NCBI GenBank assembly: GCA_902729315.2
Contig: LR746268.1
Location: 3,341,501 to 3,405,500 of the forward strand
Reading direction: 5' to 3'
Source: Spirodela intermedia
Taxonomy: Eukaryota > Streptophyta > Magnoliopsida > Alismatales > Araceae
DNA length: 64,000 bases
In this document: positions 1-13,512 of the stretch, piece by piece
Layout of the letters: the number at the start of each line of letters is the position of its first letter
How positions within the stretch are numbered: position 1 is the first letter of the stretch
Translations under genes and position numbers: made by a program
Notes under the pieces: model-generated
The model's database searches: none
What the model saw: the letters and a program-made list of their open reading frames with translations, nothing else
Told to the model about the DNA's origin: nothing

Positions 1-628
1 CATCTTTTTGGGTGTTGGAATTGCTTCCGTGTTCATTAGAAACCCATGATGAGAACAAATATGTCAATTTATTCACCTAATTCATGAGATGGCCTTTCTC
101 AATTTCTATCTGTATCTCTGAGGAGTTGAAATTGTTTCCATTTTTATAAAAAATAAATACCGGTACCAATCTCATGGAGTCGTTCATATAATGCATGAAA
201 TACGTGACCCTTAGAACCCTGGTTAGTCTAAGCTCCCGAATTGATAGAATGAAAGTCAATTATACCTCATAACTGAACGAATGCCGTTGATTATTGGATC
301 GATAATTATTAGAAACAAAAAATACTCCCATTTTGTAAAATTGCTTTTAGATGGGATTCCTACAAAATTCTGATCCTCTAATAGGTGCAAATCCTGGAAT
401 TATGTGTCGCAATTTTTTAGTGCGCTCCTTAATTGTTATTTGCTTCTATGAAGAGTCAGATAATCTTTTCTTGCTTTTTGGTTCCATGTACTCTAAAAAT
501 ATTTACTTTTGGACGTATTTCTTTTTGCCTTGTATGTCTGAATTAAGGGTCTTGCCAATTAAATTTATCGTGGTCTGTTTTATATAGGCTATCAATCACG
601 GTTTATTGGGCGGGCACAAGTGTACAAT
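1..628. other. AT-rich leader region upstream of the OTU protease gene
   Basis: I see no protein-coding exon here. The stretch is AT-rich and probably holds the promoter, 5' UTR and possibly a 5' UTR intron of the OTU gene, whose first supported ATG is at 629. An AG lies about ten bases before that ATG, so a non-coding upstream exon is possible. Earlier coding exons cannot be excluded without transcript data. Confidence 0.4.
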
Positions 629-3600
629 ATGGGGCATCTCTTGCATGAAGGTGATCGTTCCATTTTATCATCTTCGGGTCAGTCAGACACTGAAGATGAC
701 AGAATGATTGCGGTTATTCTTTCAGAGGAGTATGCCAATATAGATAACACAATTGGTAGTCAAGTTTCGAATTTTCCTCCTCCTGTAAGCCTCATTCTCA
801 TTTATTCGTTGTTGATGTTTTGACATGGAAAAAATTCAATGTTTAGAGTTTTTTAGGTAATATATTTCTCTCTCTCTCTCTCTCCTCTTCTCTTCCCACC
901 TTTTTTATTGGATTTTTGGAATTCCTTTAGTTTAAGAAGTATAGATTCGTTCAGCGTTAATCTAGAATTCTTTAAATATCAGTTAGTAATCATCATGCTG
1001 AATCTCAAGTTAAGAAGTATATTTCCATGTGTGATGTGGGATGCAGGTCATGATTAATCTTCATTTTTTTCAACTTAGGAACCTTGGGTGATGAAATAAT
1101 GTCTGATTTTATCTATTTTTATGTGTATTTCCTTTTTAAGATTATATTATGTTTGAAAGCAACTAAAGGACTTCAAAATAATGTAGTCAGTTTAAATCTC
1201 TATGATTATGTTATTAGTTTTTTCCTCTAGTTTATATATTTAATTAGACTTCTTTTATATTTATGCAGCCCAGTTTGCATATGCTATGCACATATGATAT
1301 CGTACAGAAAATAAGTGTATAACACTGTCAACTGCTTATAAGGCTTTATTTGTAATGTTGATATAATTGGATATGTGGCCCAGCGGATGTTGTTAGAAAT
1401 AGAAAACCCAGTCTTCAATCTACAAGGCATGAAATTTGGAGGGGGGGAATGACGAAAATCATACCTTGAATCCACGAGGATTGATTTGGAGATCCTTGAA
1501 TCCACAAGGTTCAAAATAATGTCCCTTGAATCGAGAATGGTTGCTTGAGTCCACTAGCACTCAGAACTCTCTCAAAGAGGACAAACCTTCGTAAACTAAG
1601 ATGTTTATAGGGTTATAGTGTGATGGCCTTTATCGAAAATCAGTTGGGGTGCCCCTAAAAAACGGATCAATTTAGGAAAAAAATTCTAACTTCTTTAAAA
1701 ACAGGACAGTTAAACTAAGACTTTGATGAATTATTCACATGCTTAATTTGGGCCTAATCTGATTTTGGGCTTTTTTGGTCTTCTGATCTTTGTTAACCAC
1801 ACTTTACATTTTCAGAACTCCTGGCCCACTGATTTTTGGGCTTTCCCTGGTTGTGCCAAGTGTTCTACATCACTTATTCTCATTTTGAGCCTTCAAACAT
1901 TTGTAGTTCACCTGGGTCAAAAAAAATTCACCTGTGTTTTTCTGAAGTGATGTACTACATCAATATGATTCTATTCATAGACCTGAATAAAGTAAGACAC
2001 AAAGAGTTCTTCGGCAGGCATTGCAATTGATAAATTCCCTGTCATCACACCTACTTTATTCAGCTAATTATATGCCCATAATTAGAAGACAGGTGGGGAT
2101 GAAGGGCATCTAATTGTTAGGATATCAAATGATTTGGCCATGGACATTACATCCTTTCTTAAGGGAAAAAAAGGTTATAACTCATGAGAGGAATGATCCA
2201 GACTGTGAATAAAGTTTAGTTGGTGATATAGCTGCTGGAATACTTTTGCAGGTCAAGATTTTTTAGTTTTTTGTATTCAATTGGATGGGTAATTTTGGAT
2301 TATGGTTCATTTTGATTTGAGTTTTCAAGATGGCATTGTTTCTCAAAACTTAGTCGGTTATTTTCTGCGATGATTTTACTTTGTGTCTCCATTTCTTATT
2401 GAAAGTATTATTTGTTTCTGAAAATATAATAAATATGTTGTATCCATTTTGGATCAAAATAATTGCAGAAAGTATTTATTTTACCTCTTTAAATGATTCT
2501 TGTTTGGCTTGGACTAGATGTCCCATTGTTCACTTTTGTACTGAATGAAAAAAATTCTGAATTATTTTACTTAGGTCTCACAATGTGAATGTTTGAACTT
2601 CCCTTCTAGTTTTCTCTGAGGTATATATGATAAAATTGACATGGCATCTCTGTTTGAAATTTCGACTATACCATTTCATTGTTTGTGTCATTAGATTATC
2701 TTATTTATGGAGCACCAGTGATACTGATTTTTTTTTATATAACCTTAATTTGTATCTGACTCAGAACTTGCTCCTTACTGATGAGAATTTTCTCATGCAT
2801 ATGTTTCTCAGTCTTGCTATTTTCATTTCTGCTATGTATGGCCCTGTATATCATATTCTTATTTGTTTTTGGGACTTTATCTTGTTCAATTTTCTTTAGA
2901 CTTCTTTTAATTAATAGATTAATTTTGTGCAGTCCCAAGTTTGAACAACTTTTATGTGTTAGGTGTTTTCATTCCAGGATGTTCCTTGGACCGACACATT
3001 CATTTCTGTGCACCATAATGGAAGTCATGACCACCAGCGCCTTATCCAAAGGTTATTATGCCATGTTACTTTTAGAAATTAAACTTTTTCTACTCTTCAT
3101 AAGTATCATGTGATTTAAAAATTTATACGTCCTCTTTTCTGTTGAGTATTCCACATGTGTGAATGGCAGCCTGGCCTAGTGCTTGTTGCGCTGCTTAGCT
3201 GAGCAATGCCTGAAAGACCATGATGCAAACTATCAGCCATTACGAATATTTCAGTCCATTTTGTCGGCTATTGTCACTAATGTGGAGTGGATATGATATT
3301 CATTATCCCTGAAAATTGGAACAAGATCACCAATAAATTAAGCGGTGTCAGGAAATTGCGTTTATATTAGCGTAGTTTATTTGTAATTGTGAAATTATAG
3401 ACTTCTCCTTATGTATGACGTGCATGTTTTTTGTGAAACGTCCTACTGAAAGTGGTATCTGTATGATATTTACTAATGTGAACTGTTTACAAAGGTCTGA
3501 TAGCTGCAATACATCTGAAACATTAAAGCTTCTGGTCTGAGTACTTGCGCATTGAATTTCCTACCGCTATTTGTGGGAATCAATCTCTAATGAACAGATG

Positions 3601-6431
3601 TCAACTTTTGGATTTTAGCTGTTTGATTTTTATTTCTAAGTGTCAACCTCCGCTCACAGGTTTTAAGACTTCAACGTGGCAGGTCCAGTCCATAAACCAT
3701 GGGTGCTGATTTCTTAAAATTCAACCTAATGCTTGTCTTGTAGGTGTTGACCCTTTTTCTATAGATACAATTGAAAAATTGGTTCATTACCTACTAGTGT
3801 CGAACCTTTATTATGCAGGTGCCAAAACTTTATTACTTTGTATTCTGTTTGCTTGCTAGTGTTGACCCTCTAACTGTAGGTGTCAACACTTGAACCGTTG
3901 GTCTTTTGTTTTAAAGTCAGGTGGTTCATTTCTATGTAGGCTTCAACATTTGAACCATTGATCCTTTTTTTCGCTTGCAGGTGACTACCATTTTGCATGT
4001 ATCAACACTTTTATCTTAGCACCTAAATTTTCGTAATTTTTTGATACCAGGGCTGATACCTTTACCCGTGTGAACATTTTTGACTTAACTAAATTTCAGT
4101 TCTTCTCAGATTGTTGTGCTTTGTTATAATTGACCCTTAAAGAAAAATGTAAAATAGGATTGAGCAGCATCAATAAATTTTTGTCATCGTCGTTTATCCA
4201 GTTGCTTCTTCAGTGTGGGTTTCACTCTGTCCTTGTCCATGCGCCTTACCCCTGGGGCTACTTTAGAAGATTGCTCCGGGAGCTGAACACACGGGCATCT
4301 CTTCATCAAGAAAGATAACCCAGGATCTGTGGTGGACATGTGGGTGGTTTTCTCTGATTTCATTCTTAAATTCCGATGGAGAAAAGGAGAAGAGAGCAAC
4401 AGAAGGCACAGAATCCCTTGTTTCAGAAAAAACCTAAGGTTATCTGCTTGAAATCGTTTGGGTTCTCTGTAAAAATAATAAACAGCGTAACACCTCATAG
4501 AAATTCTTGATCTTCCCAAGCCCTTATCTCATGAAGTTGTGCTTACTTATTTTTCATGGCATAGTTTGTGTTCACCGTTCTCCTATTTCTGTGATAGGTT
4601 AAGTGCGTATGGCTTATTTGAAGTAAAAGTCTCTGGAGATGGAAACTGTCAGGTCTGCTTACTTTCAGTCTACAGATTAATAAGTACATTGGGACCATGC
4701 GCCATGGTGACATTTATGCTTTCCATTTTAATGCAGTTCCGGGCTCTTTCGGACCAGATTTTCAAATCACCAGAACATCACAGATCTCTGCGAAAGGAGA
4801 TTGTACAGCAGGTACTTCAATATTTTTAAGCCTAAAAGCCTGCGACAACCCGAGAGGGAGCTAAATTGACACTCTAGACAGTTTCATTTCGCGTCTATAT
4901 TTAATGGCCTCGATGTGGTTAAGTCGTTCAACCATCCAGTTATCTTTGGCCTGGTCAGGCTTGATTGTCTATGAGACCAGTACAAACCCTAATCATGATG
5001 GGCCTGCCTGTTGATCCCTGGGTAGTTTAGTTCAATGCCTGCCCTACATATTCCAATGATCTGATGCACCTTAACACAAGTGACTAATGGTTTGTGGGTC
5101 AGGGGTAAAGAAAGGGATCTGCCATGCTTTCTCCTGGCTCGTATAATGGACAGCTCTTGGGGAGCCAAAGTCAGTAACCTGGAAACATGGACGCTTTAAC
5201 TGCTGTTCAATTCATTATTGAAATGTAGTTTATATTTTCTCCCCTTTTTTCCCCTACCGACGAGCATTCAAATGGCTGTAGGGAACTTGCCCAGGTAAAA
5301 TGTGGTTGAATTTCTTCGGCAGTATAGTGTTCTACATATTCTTCAGAGCGTATTGTCTCTTTTGTCCACTTTCCTTGCCCCCTTTCATTTTGTTTCGAAG
5401 GTACATTTTCTATTTTAGTCCGATTACTGCAACATCAAGAACATTCTGATTACTTGGACATGAAACTAGAGCCACACTGATACCTTCGTGCATCAATTAT
5501 TTGAATTTCTCCAATTGTCCAGCTTAAAGACCACCGTTCGTTGTATGAGGGATACGTCCCCATGAACTACAAGAAGTATTGCAAGAAGATGACCAAGTAA
5601 GAGATGCTTTCTGAGTATTGTTTGGTACATTTCGATTTATTGATCTATCACATTTAGAACTTTACCTGGAAATAGTCCATGCTTTCATCTCTTAACATAT
5701 GTTCCCTCCGTAGATCTGGTGAATGGGGAGACCACATCACCTTACAAGCTGCAGCTGATAAGGTTGGTACCCTGTATTCGGCTACAACATTGCCAATGGT
5801 GCACTATCACGGAATGTTAGAACTCCAGCAAAACCAGTTCAGCTGCATTGCAACCATATGAACCAAATGAGCACTGCTCGAACCAGTCCAAGCTGGTTCC
5901 AACTTCTGGGTCAATGCATTCTTCAGCTTTTGAAAATCATGAACCATCATTACTGAAGGGTCACCGACCAACCAACAGTCTCATCCATCATGAATATGGA
6001 TGGAGTAGATTCATTACAGCGTGACCTCTAGCTTCGTATCTGGCGTCATTTATTTGGATTCTGCCTACCTCATAAATAGAAGCATGTGGATGCCTCATGT
6101 TAAGGCAAGGGATACGATAATTATACAACAAAAAAAAGTTTGAGATGCATGATTCTCCTTGAAGGCGATGATGGTTTCGTCAGGGAGTCTATTCTATGTG
6201 CTGTGAATATAGAAGTGAATATAGTGAGCTAACCAGTTGCCGGTGTCAATTTGATCTGCAGTTTGGAGCAAAGATTTACCTCGTAACTTCATTCAAGGAC
6301 ACTTGCTTTCTTGAGATCATCCCGCAGTACGAGGCTCCTCAGAGAGGTAGGAATCATACCCCGGGCACTTGTGGCTTCATTTACGTTTTCTACTTGCAGT
6401 CTCCTTTCCCTGGGCTCTGAGCTTGATAATC

Positions 6432-6496
<65 letters not shown>

Positions 6497-6725
6497 TGCA
6501 GAACTTTGGTTGAGTCTGTGGTCAGAAGTCCATTATAATTCGTTATACGCCTACCGAGGTTGGTTCTTTCTGGTGATTATTTCCTGCTAATTCGATTGGA
6601 ATGGATTGAAATATCAACAAGAAATGCAATGCTTATATCGACATTATTTATTCATCTTATATATGCAATGTTCAGATGTTCCTCCTGTACGGCAAAAGCC
6701 AAAGAAGAAGCATTGGCTATTCTAA
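629..6725 (+). CDS. OTU-domain cysteine protease (deubiquitinase), OTU9-12-like, nine exons
   Basis: Exons: 629-784, 2978-3051, 4598-4652, 4737-4811, 5523-5596, 5714-5762, 6262-6346, 6502-6558, 6676-6725. All junctions are GT-AG and close in frame to give 224 residues ending at TAA. The catalytic cysteine box D-G-N-C is at residues 91-94 (Asp91, Cys94) and the histidine box S-E-V-H-Y-N-S-L has its His near residue 200. In the OTU family these form the triad that cleaves ubiquitin from conjugates. The N-terminal about 75 residues are acidic and polar, and a short tail ends in a lysine-rich K-P-K-K-K stretch. The length fits the small plant OTU proteins related to Arabidopsis OTU9-OTU12. The ATG at 629 is the first in-frame one in its exon; a further upstream exon is possible. 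No neighbour shares a pathway with it. Membership of the OTU family is secure; the exact orthologue and ubiquitin-linkage preference are not readable from sequence. Confidence 0.93.
1463..1555. repeat. Short diverged direct repeat, about 30-bp units
   Basis: The core cttgaatccac followed by purine-agg recurs near 1464 and 1493, and a more diverged ccttgaatcgag near 1524, all inside intron 1 of the OTU gene. It looks like a decayed tandem repeat or a transposon scar. No coding function is apparent. Confidence 0.4.
3636..4090. repeat. Cluster of degenerate GTGTCAACACTT-like repeats in OTU intron 2
   Basis: About a dozen diverged copies of a ten-to-sixteen-base word related to GGTGTCAACACTT occur here at irregular spacing of roughly 20-60 bases, for example near 3638, 3748, 3796, 3818, 3858, 3878, 3939, 3999 and 4069. 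Several are preceded by tag or gcag. The order and spacing suggest an old tandem array that has decayed. No open reading frame explains it. Confidence 0.5.
6434..6491. repeat. (CT)n microsatellite, about 29 dinucleotides, at a splice acceptor
   Basis: An uninterrupted CT run occupies the end of the intron before OTU exon 8. It finishes about ten bases before the acceptor AG at 6500-6501, so on the coding strand it serves as the polypyrimidine tract of that intron. Confidence 0.9.
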
Positions 6726-7149
6726 AGGATCCAGAGGCCCTCCGAGATCCAGGTGTGTGCACGGGTCCAGTTTCCACCCAACCTCAAGATCTTCAGTTTT
6801 TCGCTGTTAAGTATACTGGAAAATATATTATATGTATTTATTCTTACGTTAAAAATTAAGAGTAACCGAATCCGAGATATATTAGTGTACGTACGAGTAG
6901 GTTTTTACGCTGAACTTTGCACAACTCTGTATATTACTTTTACGTATAAAAGCACACGGGTGTTGTGAAAACTGGTGCGATTCACCTCGATGCGTCGATA
7001 AATGGAAGGACGATAGAGAGCCGAAAATATCTGCAATCTATTGTCCCAATCCGTATGTTTTATGGAAGAGCTTACAAAAAGGTAATTGACGCCCACCAAT
7101 TGCCAAGCCATTAATCATACAGAGACGTTTGAGAGAAGAGAGAGAGAGG

Positions 7150-10100
7150 GATCTATGACGGGCGCGGACAATTTTTCATATCGAAAGGCAGTAGGGTATG
7201 GCCCCAATGATGGATCTCCGTATCGCAAGCATTAAGAAGGCGGTGAAGAGGTGGGGGTTGGTTCTTGATGGGGGAGCTGCCAAGAACTATTTCATGATGG
7301 CGACGATGTGGAGACGAGGAACCGGCGGAGATGGCCGTTCGATCCCACCGGCGGGGGGGGGGAGGGTTAGGGGGAGATATCATTGAATGAGACGCGGATG
7401 AACCGCTATTTGGGCTCCTCATGGGCCCAACAGACCCAAACCGACCGTGACCGTCGTGCCAGCGACTTCGACAGCCACCGGGGCCCGCGAAATAAGGTCA
7501 TGTCACGGCAGTGTCCCGCCGCGTCCATGATCGAATCCACCAGGGCTTTTAATGATACAACGAGAGAAGAGAGAGAGAGAGGGTGCAAATCAAATTGCCA
7601 ACTCCCCCTCCTCCTCCAGCCGTTCCAACCGCGGGTCTGGACCAATGGCCGGGACGATGAGAAACCAAGATAAAAAAAAGTTCGTCAAGGAGATAAAAAA
7701 TGAACCCGTCACAGTGCCACGTGGAGAACTTGGCTATTGAGACGGATTGGAGGAAGAAGAGGTGGACGAGTTCGAGGAGCACTATTACGTCGCCCCCAGG
7801 TCGTCCACTCTGATCCTCAGCAGCAGGCGGTGGGGTGAAGTGACCCGACACGTGGCTCCGCTCTTGGTCGCGCGGCGGGCCCATACGTTTACAACAGAGC
7901 GAGACCCGTCATCTAGAATCGGGACACGTGCGAACCAGACAGGGGCCGAGTGACCAGTCGGCGGGTGGTGCACGGCGGCGTCGGGCTGGCACGGCGAGAC
8001 GTCACGGGGAAGGCGAGGCCCATCGCGCCCGCGGCACATGGCGGGACGGTGGCGCCGGGTTTTCTCTCCTCTTTACTTCCTGGACCGGCCAGTTCAGGTG
8101 GCCCACCGCCCCCGGCGAGAAGGAACGGTGGGAGGGATGGGGTGGGTGGTCCCTAGAGAGAGAGGGAGATGTCAGCGTTGCAGAGGGATCTCCCTCCGGT
8201 GACGTCTCGACAGAAGGAAGATGGGTCAGAAGGGAGGTAATTAATGGCGGAGGGGGAGGAGCGTTGGGCGGCATAGAAGAAAGCAACAGGTGCGCCACCA
8301 TTCCGTACCTTCTTATTCCATCTCCTGCTTACTTTCTGTCCAAAAGGCGATCGACCTGCAGGAAAGATGAAAAGATTCTCCCTCGGGAAGACGACGACGT
8401 GTGACTTGAGGACGAGAAATAATTAAATGGCCGGCTTGACCCTCCACCTCTCCAGCGGGGGGCGGCGGGCGGCGACGGCGAGAGGCGGCCACAATGCTCC
8501 TTCCTCCACGAGTCGTACGCCGGCTGGCATTAAGCGTCAAAAGTCTGGTTCCTACCCAGTGTTGTCTTCTTCCTTCCTCATTTCCACGGTGAGAAGGAAC
8601 CCACAAGAGGAGCCTGTTAGAAGAGGACAAGCCGCGCTGACGGGAGGAGAGCGATACCATTGAATGCCCTTGTTCCGGCTCGGGTCATTCCTTCCTCACC
8701 TGAAGGCCGATTACCTCAGGCCCAATAAGCGGATTCTTGACGAGCTTCACGTCCCGTCGGTGGGAGGAGGGAGAGAAAGGAGAAGAAGAAGAAGGTCAGA
8801 GGGAAGACCTCAGGAAAGAAGGTATTAAGGAGGAGGAAGAAGATGAACACGGAGAGATGGGCGGCTATGGCGGCCGTCAACGGAGGCCAGTGCTCACCGC
8901 GGGAGTAGGTGACCGCCGGAGGTTCCGCATGCTGGGGGCCCCCCGATTAGCGATGGTTGGCACTGGTTTCCTTTCTTCAACGTCAATAATGCGGCGAGTA
9001 AATAAATATGACAAAACTACGTACTGTAGGTGTCGGGCATCGCTTATCCATTCGACCAAGGCGTTGTCTCCATCGCGTTCACGTATTCATCAGTTAGGTT
9101 TGGACCAGAGGCCCCCGCTCTGACTGCTCCTCCTTCCCGCCCCCCCGGCGCCCCCAGCTCTTCCGTCCCCATCGACAGTGGACAAGGCCATTAATAAACA
9201 ATCCGCGGAGTTATCCTATCGTTTTTGAAAGAAGACCAGACGGCGTCCTCGCCTGTGAGGAAGAGAGGGAAGAAGGGAGGAGTCGTCACTGAGAGAGACA
9301 TAGACGGGGTGGGAGGGCCGAGATACGGGTCGGATTCGGGGGGCCTTCTCTTGCAACCTGCAAGGGATGCGACTTCAACGCTTCCCAGCCTGATAACTCA
9401 CTGCATCATCAACGGGGAGAAAAGCGATGGCGACGGCGATGCGAGGAGGAATCCGATCAGCAGCCACTCGCCCTCCCTGCCCAGTCAGAGTCGCGGTCAT
9501 GAGCCCGCCGGAGGAGCTGATGGCAAGAGCTTCATGCACGGTTTCCATCAATACTAAATGGTAGGATCGTACGCAGAGGCGGACAATACGACCGCGGGGG
9601 GGTAGGGGTGTTGGAGAAAGAAGAAGGCGACCTGGTTTTGCCCGTAGATTTTCATCCAGCCACACGTTCTTCCCTTGTCCAGTTACTCCCCCCTCCCCTT
9701 TCCACTTGGTCTGTAGTCATGGTGGGCCAGTTGTGCCGTCGTCGTCAATCCCAAGTCGCGTCTACGCGTTGGCCATCGAGTGTGGAATGTCTCCCATCCG
9801 TGTCGTTTTCGATGGCTCTTCAAACCAGCCGTAGTTGAATCGGATGGATTCAGAGTGGAGGATGGACTGTCCTGGCCATACAAACATCATGGTGGCGCCG
9901 CGGTGGCGTCCAACCGCTACGGCGGCGGCGGCGGCGGCGGGCCCTCGCTTGTCTCCGCGCGGCCGACGAGCGCGGCTCCGCCCACAGCTGGTGGTGGTGG
10001 TCCCGACGGCGATGGCACGCCGTTGTACCTTAGGACGGCTCTTCTCGCCGGACTCTTCTCCTCCTCTGAAGAATCTTAGCGGCGCTGGCTTCGGAAGCTG

Positions 10101-13100
10101 TCGGATGCTCGCCGGAATCCGGGGGAGGGGAATCTTCAACCCCATTGCCGCTGTTAACAGTCCGATGGTAGACGGAGAGAAGTCGGCAAGAGGTTTAGTT
10201 ATCTCAGGGTTCGGGGTGGCGAATGGGGCGGCAGTCATTGATTGTGGGCGAGGATGAAGTGGGAGGGCGGGCCCATGGGATGCTACTGCCAACTCTGCGA
10301 TTTTCCCTTCCGACGGCACCTGCTGCGACTTGCTGGGGGCATAGACCGAATGCCCAACAAGAGACAGACGACTTTGGGCAGAGGTTGATGACCCATGATC
10401 TGTTGAAGGCGACAGTGTTTGCCTCCCTCCGCAAATTAAAGAAAGCAGGTGGAGAGGGGGAACTCGACAGAAGAAAAAAAATAATCAGGCTTTCTCTCTC
10501 TAAAACGGCTAGTGGCTGACTCGTACCCGTCTCCCCAACCTTTTGTTCGTTTTCCTTTCACATGAATCACCGACAAGGACCTTTTGCCCTCCTCATCTTT
10601 ACCTTGCCCTGCACAAAGGGAACTGCGGCTTTTAATGGCGGAGACTACCGTGCCTGCTTGCGGAGTGCCCAAAACTCTGCGAGGCGCAGGGCGGAAAAGG
10701 ATGCACATTCACTAGCCCATGTTCCTGGGGGTGGCCGCGAGGGGGCCCCCGACCGAGCTGTAGTCAGGGTATCGTCTAATTAAAGGGGCAAGCCATCATG
10801 GCCACCAGTTGTTCACCCGCCGCATCCGCTTCAATCGGCCATCGTTGCTCGACTGATTCCTCCACACCATGCCTGGAATCGGCAGCTCTGCGAGCCCTCT
10901 ACTCCACCGGGCATGGGCTTCCTTCCATCTTTCTTCTCTGACTGGTTCTCCAAGGGAGGAGGGTTTGATGAGGCTGGTGGGGAGGAGCACGTAAGACACT
11001 GAAGATTACCTCGATTTGTTCCAACGCACCGACAGATGGATCAATCATTTGACCGAGACGGCGACGTAACATCTGGAAATCTTCTCTCGGAAGGGGAGAA
11101 GTTGATAGCAAGAAATTGAACGCCTCGTCTTCCTCCTTGCGGCGGAGCGAAGGGACGCTTCCTTGGGGAGGAGGTCCCACGCCCGTCAAACGTTGGCTCG
11201 ACGCAGGCCGTCGCCATCACCGAATCAAGGTGCCTCGAAGGGGCGGAAAAGGGCATCTTTCTGTACTCCAACAGGGACCGCCTCTGGGCACGCCCCACCA
11301 CCAGCCTCGCGAGCTGCTGGGGCCGGACAGGGACGTCCCACATTCTGATAAAAGTCCGGCTTGAAACCGGCCGACGAGGGGAGAAAAGGCGCCGTGCAGA
11401 CCGGAGAGCGGAGGCTTGGAGGGGGCGTGGGATTCTCCACCATTGTTCTTTTAATGGAAAAGGTTGTGGGATTCTAAGGAGACGTCGCATTTAATAAGAT
11501 GAAAGACGCCCCGTCGCCGTCTGCCTGCCTGTGCCCACCACCCGTTCGGAGAAATGAACAAACGAAGCCCGCTACGGGACAAGTCAACTGACATCCACGT
11601 TTAAACAAACGCCTGCCCCCATGGTCCCCGTGCTCCCCGCACACGCGCAGTTCATGTGCCGAGCAGGGGCCGCCCGCCGGCCGGCCGGGCGGCGGCCTTT
11701 GACGAGGCCCGTTCTCCCGCGGCGTACGTTTCCTACAGCGGAGTCCATATCGAGGTTCCCTATTTCCCATGCAGAGCTGCCCCCACATGCTCCCCCCCCC
11801 CTCTCTACGTGCGCCTCCCTCGATCCCATTATCTACGGGGACATTCTGACCAATTAATGGAGAAGACAGGTGCCCTCCCCGATAACTCAGATCATCCGAG
11901 TTTGGAGGGGGGAGTAGACGGCGCTACCCAGTGCTCCTCCCATCTATTTTCTGGCAGGTGTGCCGCCGCGGAAGAACCGAACACACGGTGAAATCGAGAC
12001 ATTGACACGAGCGCCTACCTCCCTCTACCTCCTCCCGGCGGAGTTGCAGGGGGGCGCCGCCGAAGGTGACGTCCATTATGTCCGGCCTACAAAATCGGAG
12101 TCACTTCGGGACGGTGTGAATGGAGTGGACGGAGTGCGTCTTTCCTTTCGCTGTTCCTTTCTTTCTTTCTTTCTTTCTTCCCCAAATGCCCAAACCCCCT
12201 CGGGGCAGTAGACGGCATCAGATGCTGCCGTGATAAAGTCAACATCACGAGCTGTGAATCCTCCCCCTTCCTCCGACGTGTGGAAAAGAAGAAAAGAAAA
12301 AGAAAGGTGACAGCGGATGGGGGGGGAGAGGGTTTCGATTCCCACGGCCGACGGGGCATCGCCTGGCCGTCCCGTTCAATTCGATCGCAATCCGGAGTAG
12401 ACCAGTCCATCGGAACACAGCAGAGCCCGGAAACCAGGGTCTTGAATGACCGATGGAGATAACAGCGACTTTGTGGGGGCGAGAGACGGGGGATATCTCC
12501 CTACCCTACCAACCCTACCCAACCGAGAGAGAGTCGCCGACAAGTGACAGCGCGCCACCGCTTCCCTCCACGGCCGGACTCCCCTGTATTCGTCATGTGC
12601 CACGGACGAGCAACCCAGTCCGGCATCTGACGCGTCTGCAGAATACTCCGGAACGTGAGAAAGTTTCTAGGTCAAAAACTCAGCAGCCACGGCACTAAAT
12701 TATAGGACTCTATGCATCCATCCATCTAACCTTTCCCTTCTGGGTTCCGACCGGTCGCCACCAAATTCTACTGTGCGACCCAGATCGATTTCTTCGCGGT
12801 GATGAACTCGACCGGGCCTCCCGCGGCGGCATTCATGACGCTTCACGAGGACCGCCCCTAGTGAGAGAAAGAGAGAGAGAGAGAGAGCGAGAGAGAGAGG
12901 AGGGGCGGTCCCCCTCGCGCAGGGAGGGCCCGCGGCGCATGCACAGAAAAACTATGCAACAAACAACAAGGCGATCGTCAACCCGTTCCCTCACATCCAA
13001 CTGCATAAATATGCGTCCCGTTCCCACGACGGAGAATATTAATAATTGCCGCGGCACCAGGGGCCCACAGAGGCTGCGCCACCCATCTTTTTCCTTGGAC

Positions 13101-13512
13101 GACAAAATTAACGCTGCTTATCCACCGCTGTTTCTCCGGCGGTCACCTCAGCGCCCGCCGGGGATGGGGCCGCTGCCGGCGAACACATGGACAGAGAGAC
13201 GAACAGTCGAGGGAAGAGATATCGGGCGAAATTCTTGGTTTCAAGTGGGATTCTGAGGTAAACCCCCGAGTGGAGAGGGGGAAGAAAAACGAACCAGATT
13301 GATTACATGACGGGCCCTTCTATTTATCTACCTGTGGAGCGATCTCTACAGAGGAAGGGAGAATCACAATCCAACCAACCGACCAGATCGTCCGGAAAAT
13401 ACAGATGCGACCGTCAGCAAGGTGTGTCCGGGGGTGGGGGTGCGTACGTCGCGCCGTCCAATATGGCGAATCACGCACAGCTTCGTCGAAGGAGATCACG
13501 AGGAACGCCGGA
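7150..13512. other. GC-rich, apparently non-coding domain, left arm (downstream of the RING gene)
   Basis: Base composition changes abruptly near 7.1 kb from AT-rich to GC-rich. The six kilobases that follow contain many overlapping open frames on both strands. Those frames have no recognisable domain, are rich in Arg, Gly, Pro and Ser as expected from GC-rich DNA, and none stands out over its antisense partners. Visible content: a (GA)n run at 12863-12899, shorter GA runs near 7140 and 7565, ACGT-core words (CCACGTGG near 7723, ACACGTG near 7924, GACGTC near 8000 and 8203), and short AT islands of the type TTAATGG set in GC-rich sequence. I find no transposon domain. It may be regulatory DNA or a very diverged repeat. 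Confidence 0.5.
12863..12899. repeat. (GA)n microsatellite
   Basis: A slightly interrupted GA run within the GC-rich domain, about 650 bases beyond the stop codon of the RING ligase gene. Confidence 0.85.

Noticed and set aside
6311-6590. Frames with long Ser-Leu repeats
   Set aside because: They read through the (CT)n microsatellite of the OTU intron; the true exons lie on either side.
7928-8404. A 158-codon plus-strand frame
   Set aside because: Arg/Gly-rich, no recognisable domain, and mirrored by an antisense frame of similar quality.
9762-10319. A 185-codon minus-strand open frame in the GC-rich domain
   Set aside because: It is overlapped by comparable frames on the other strand, has composition-driven Pro/Ala/Arg/Ser content and no domain; GC-rich DNA has few stop codons by chance.
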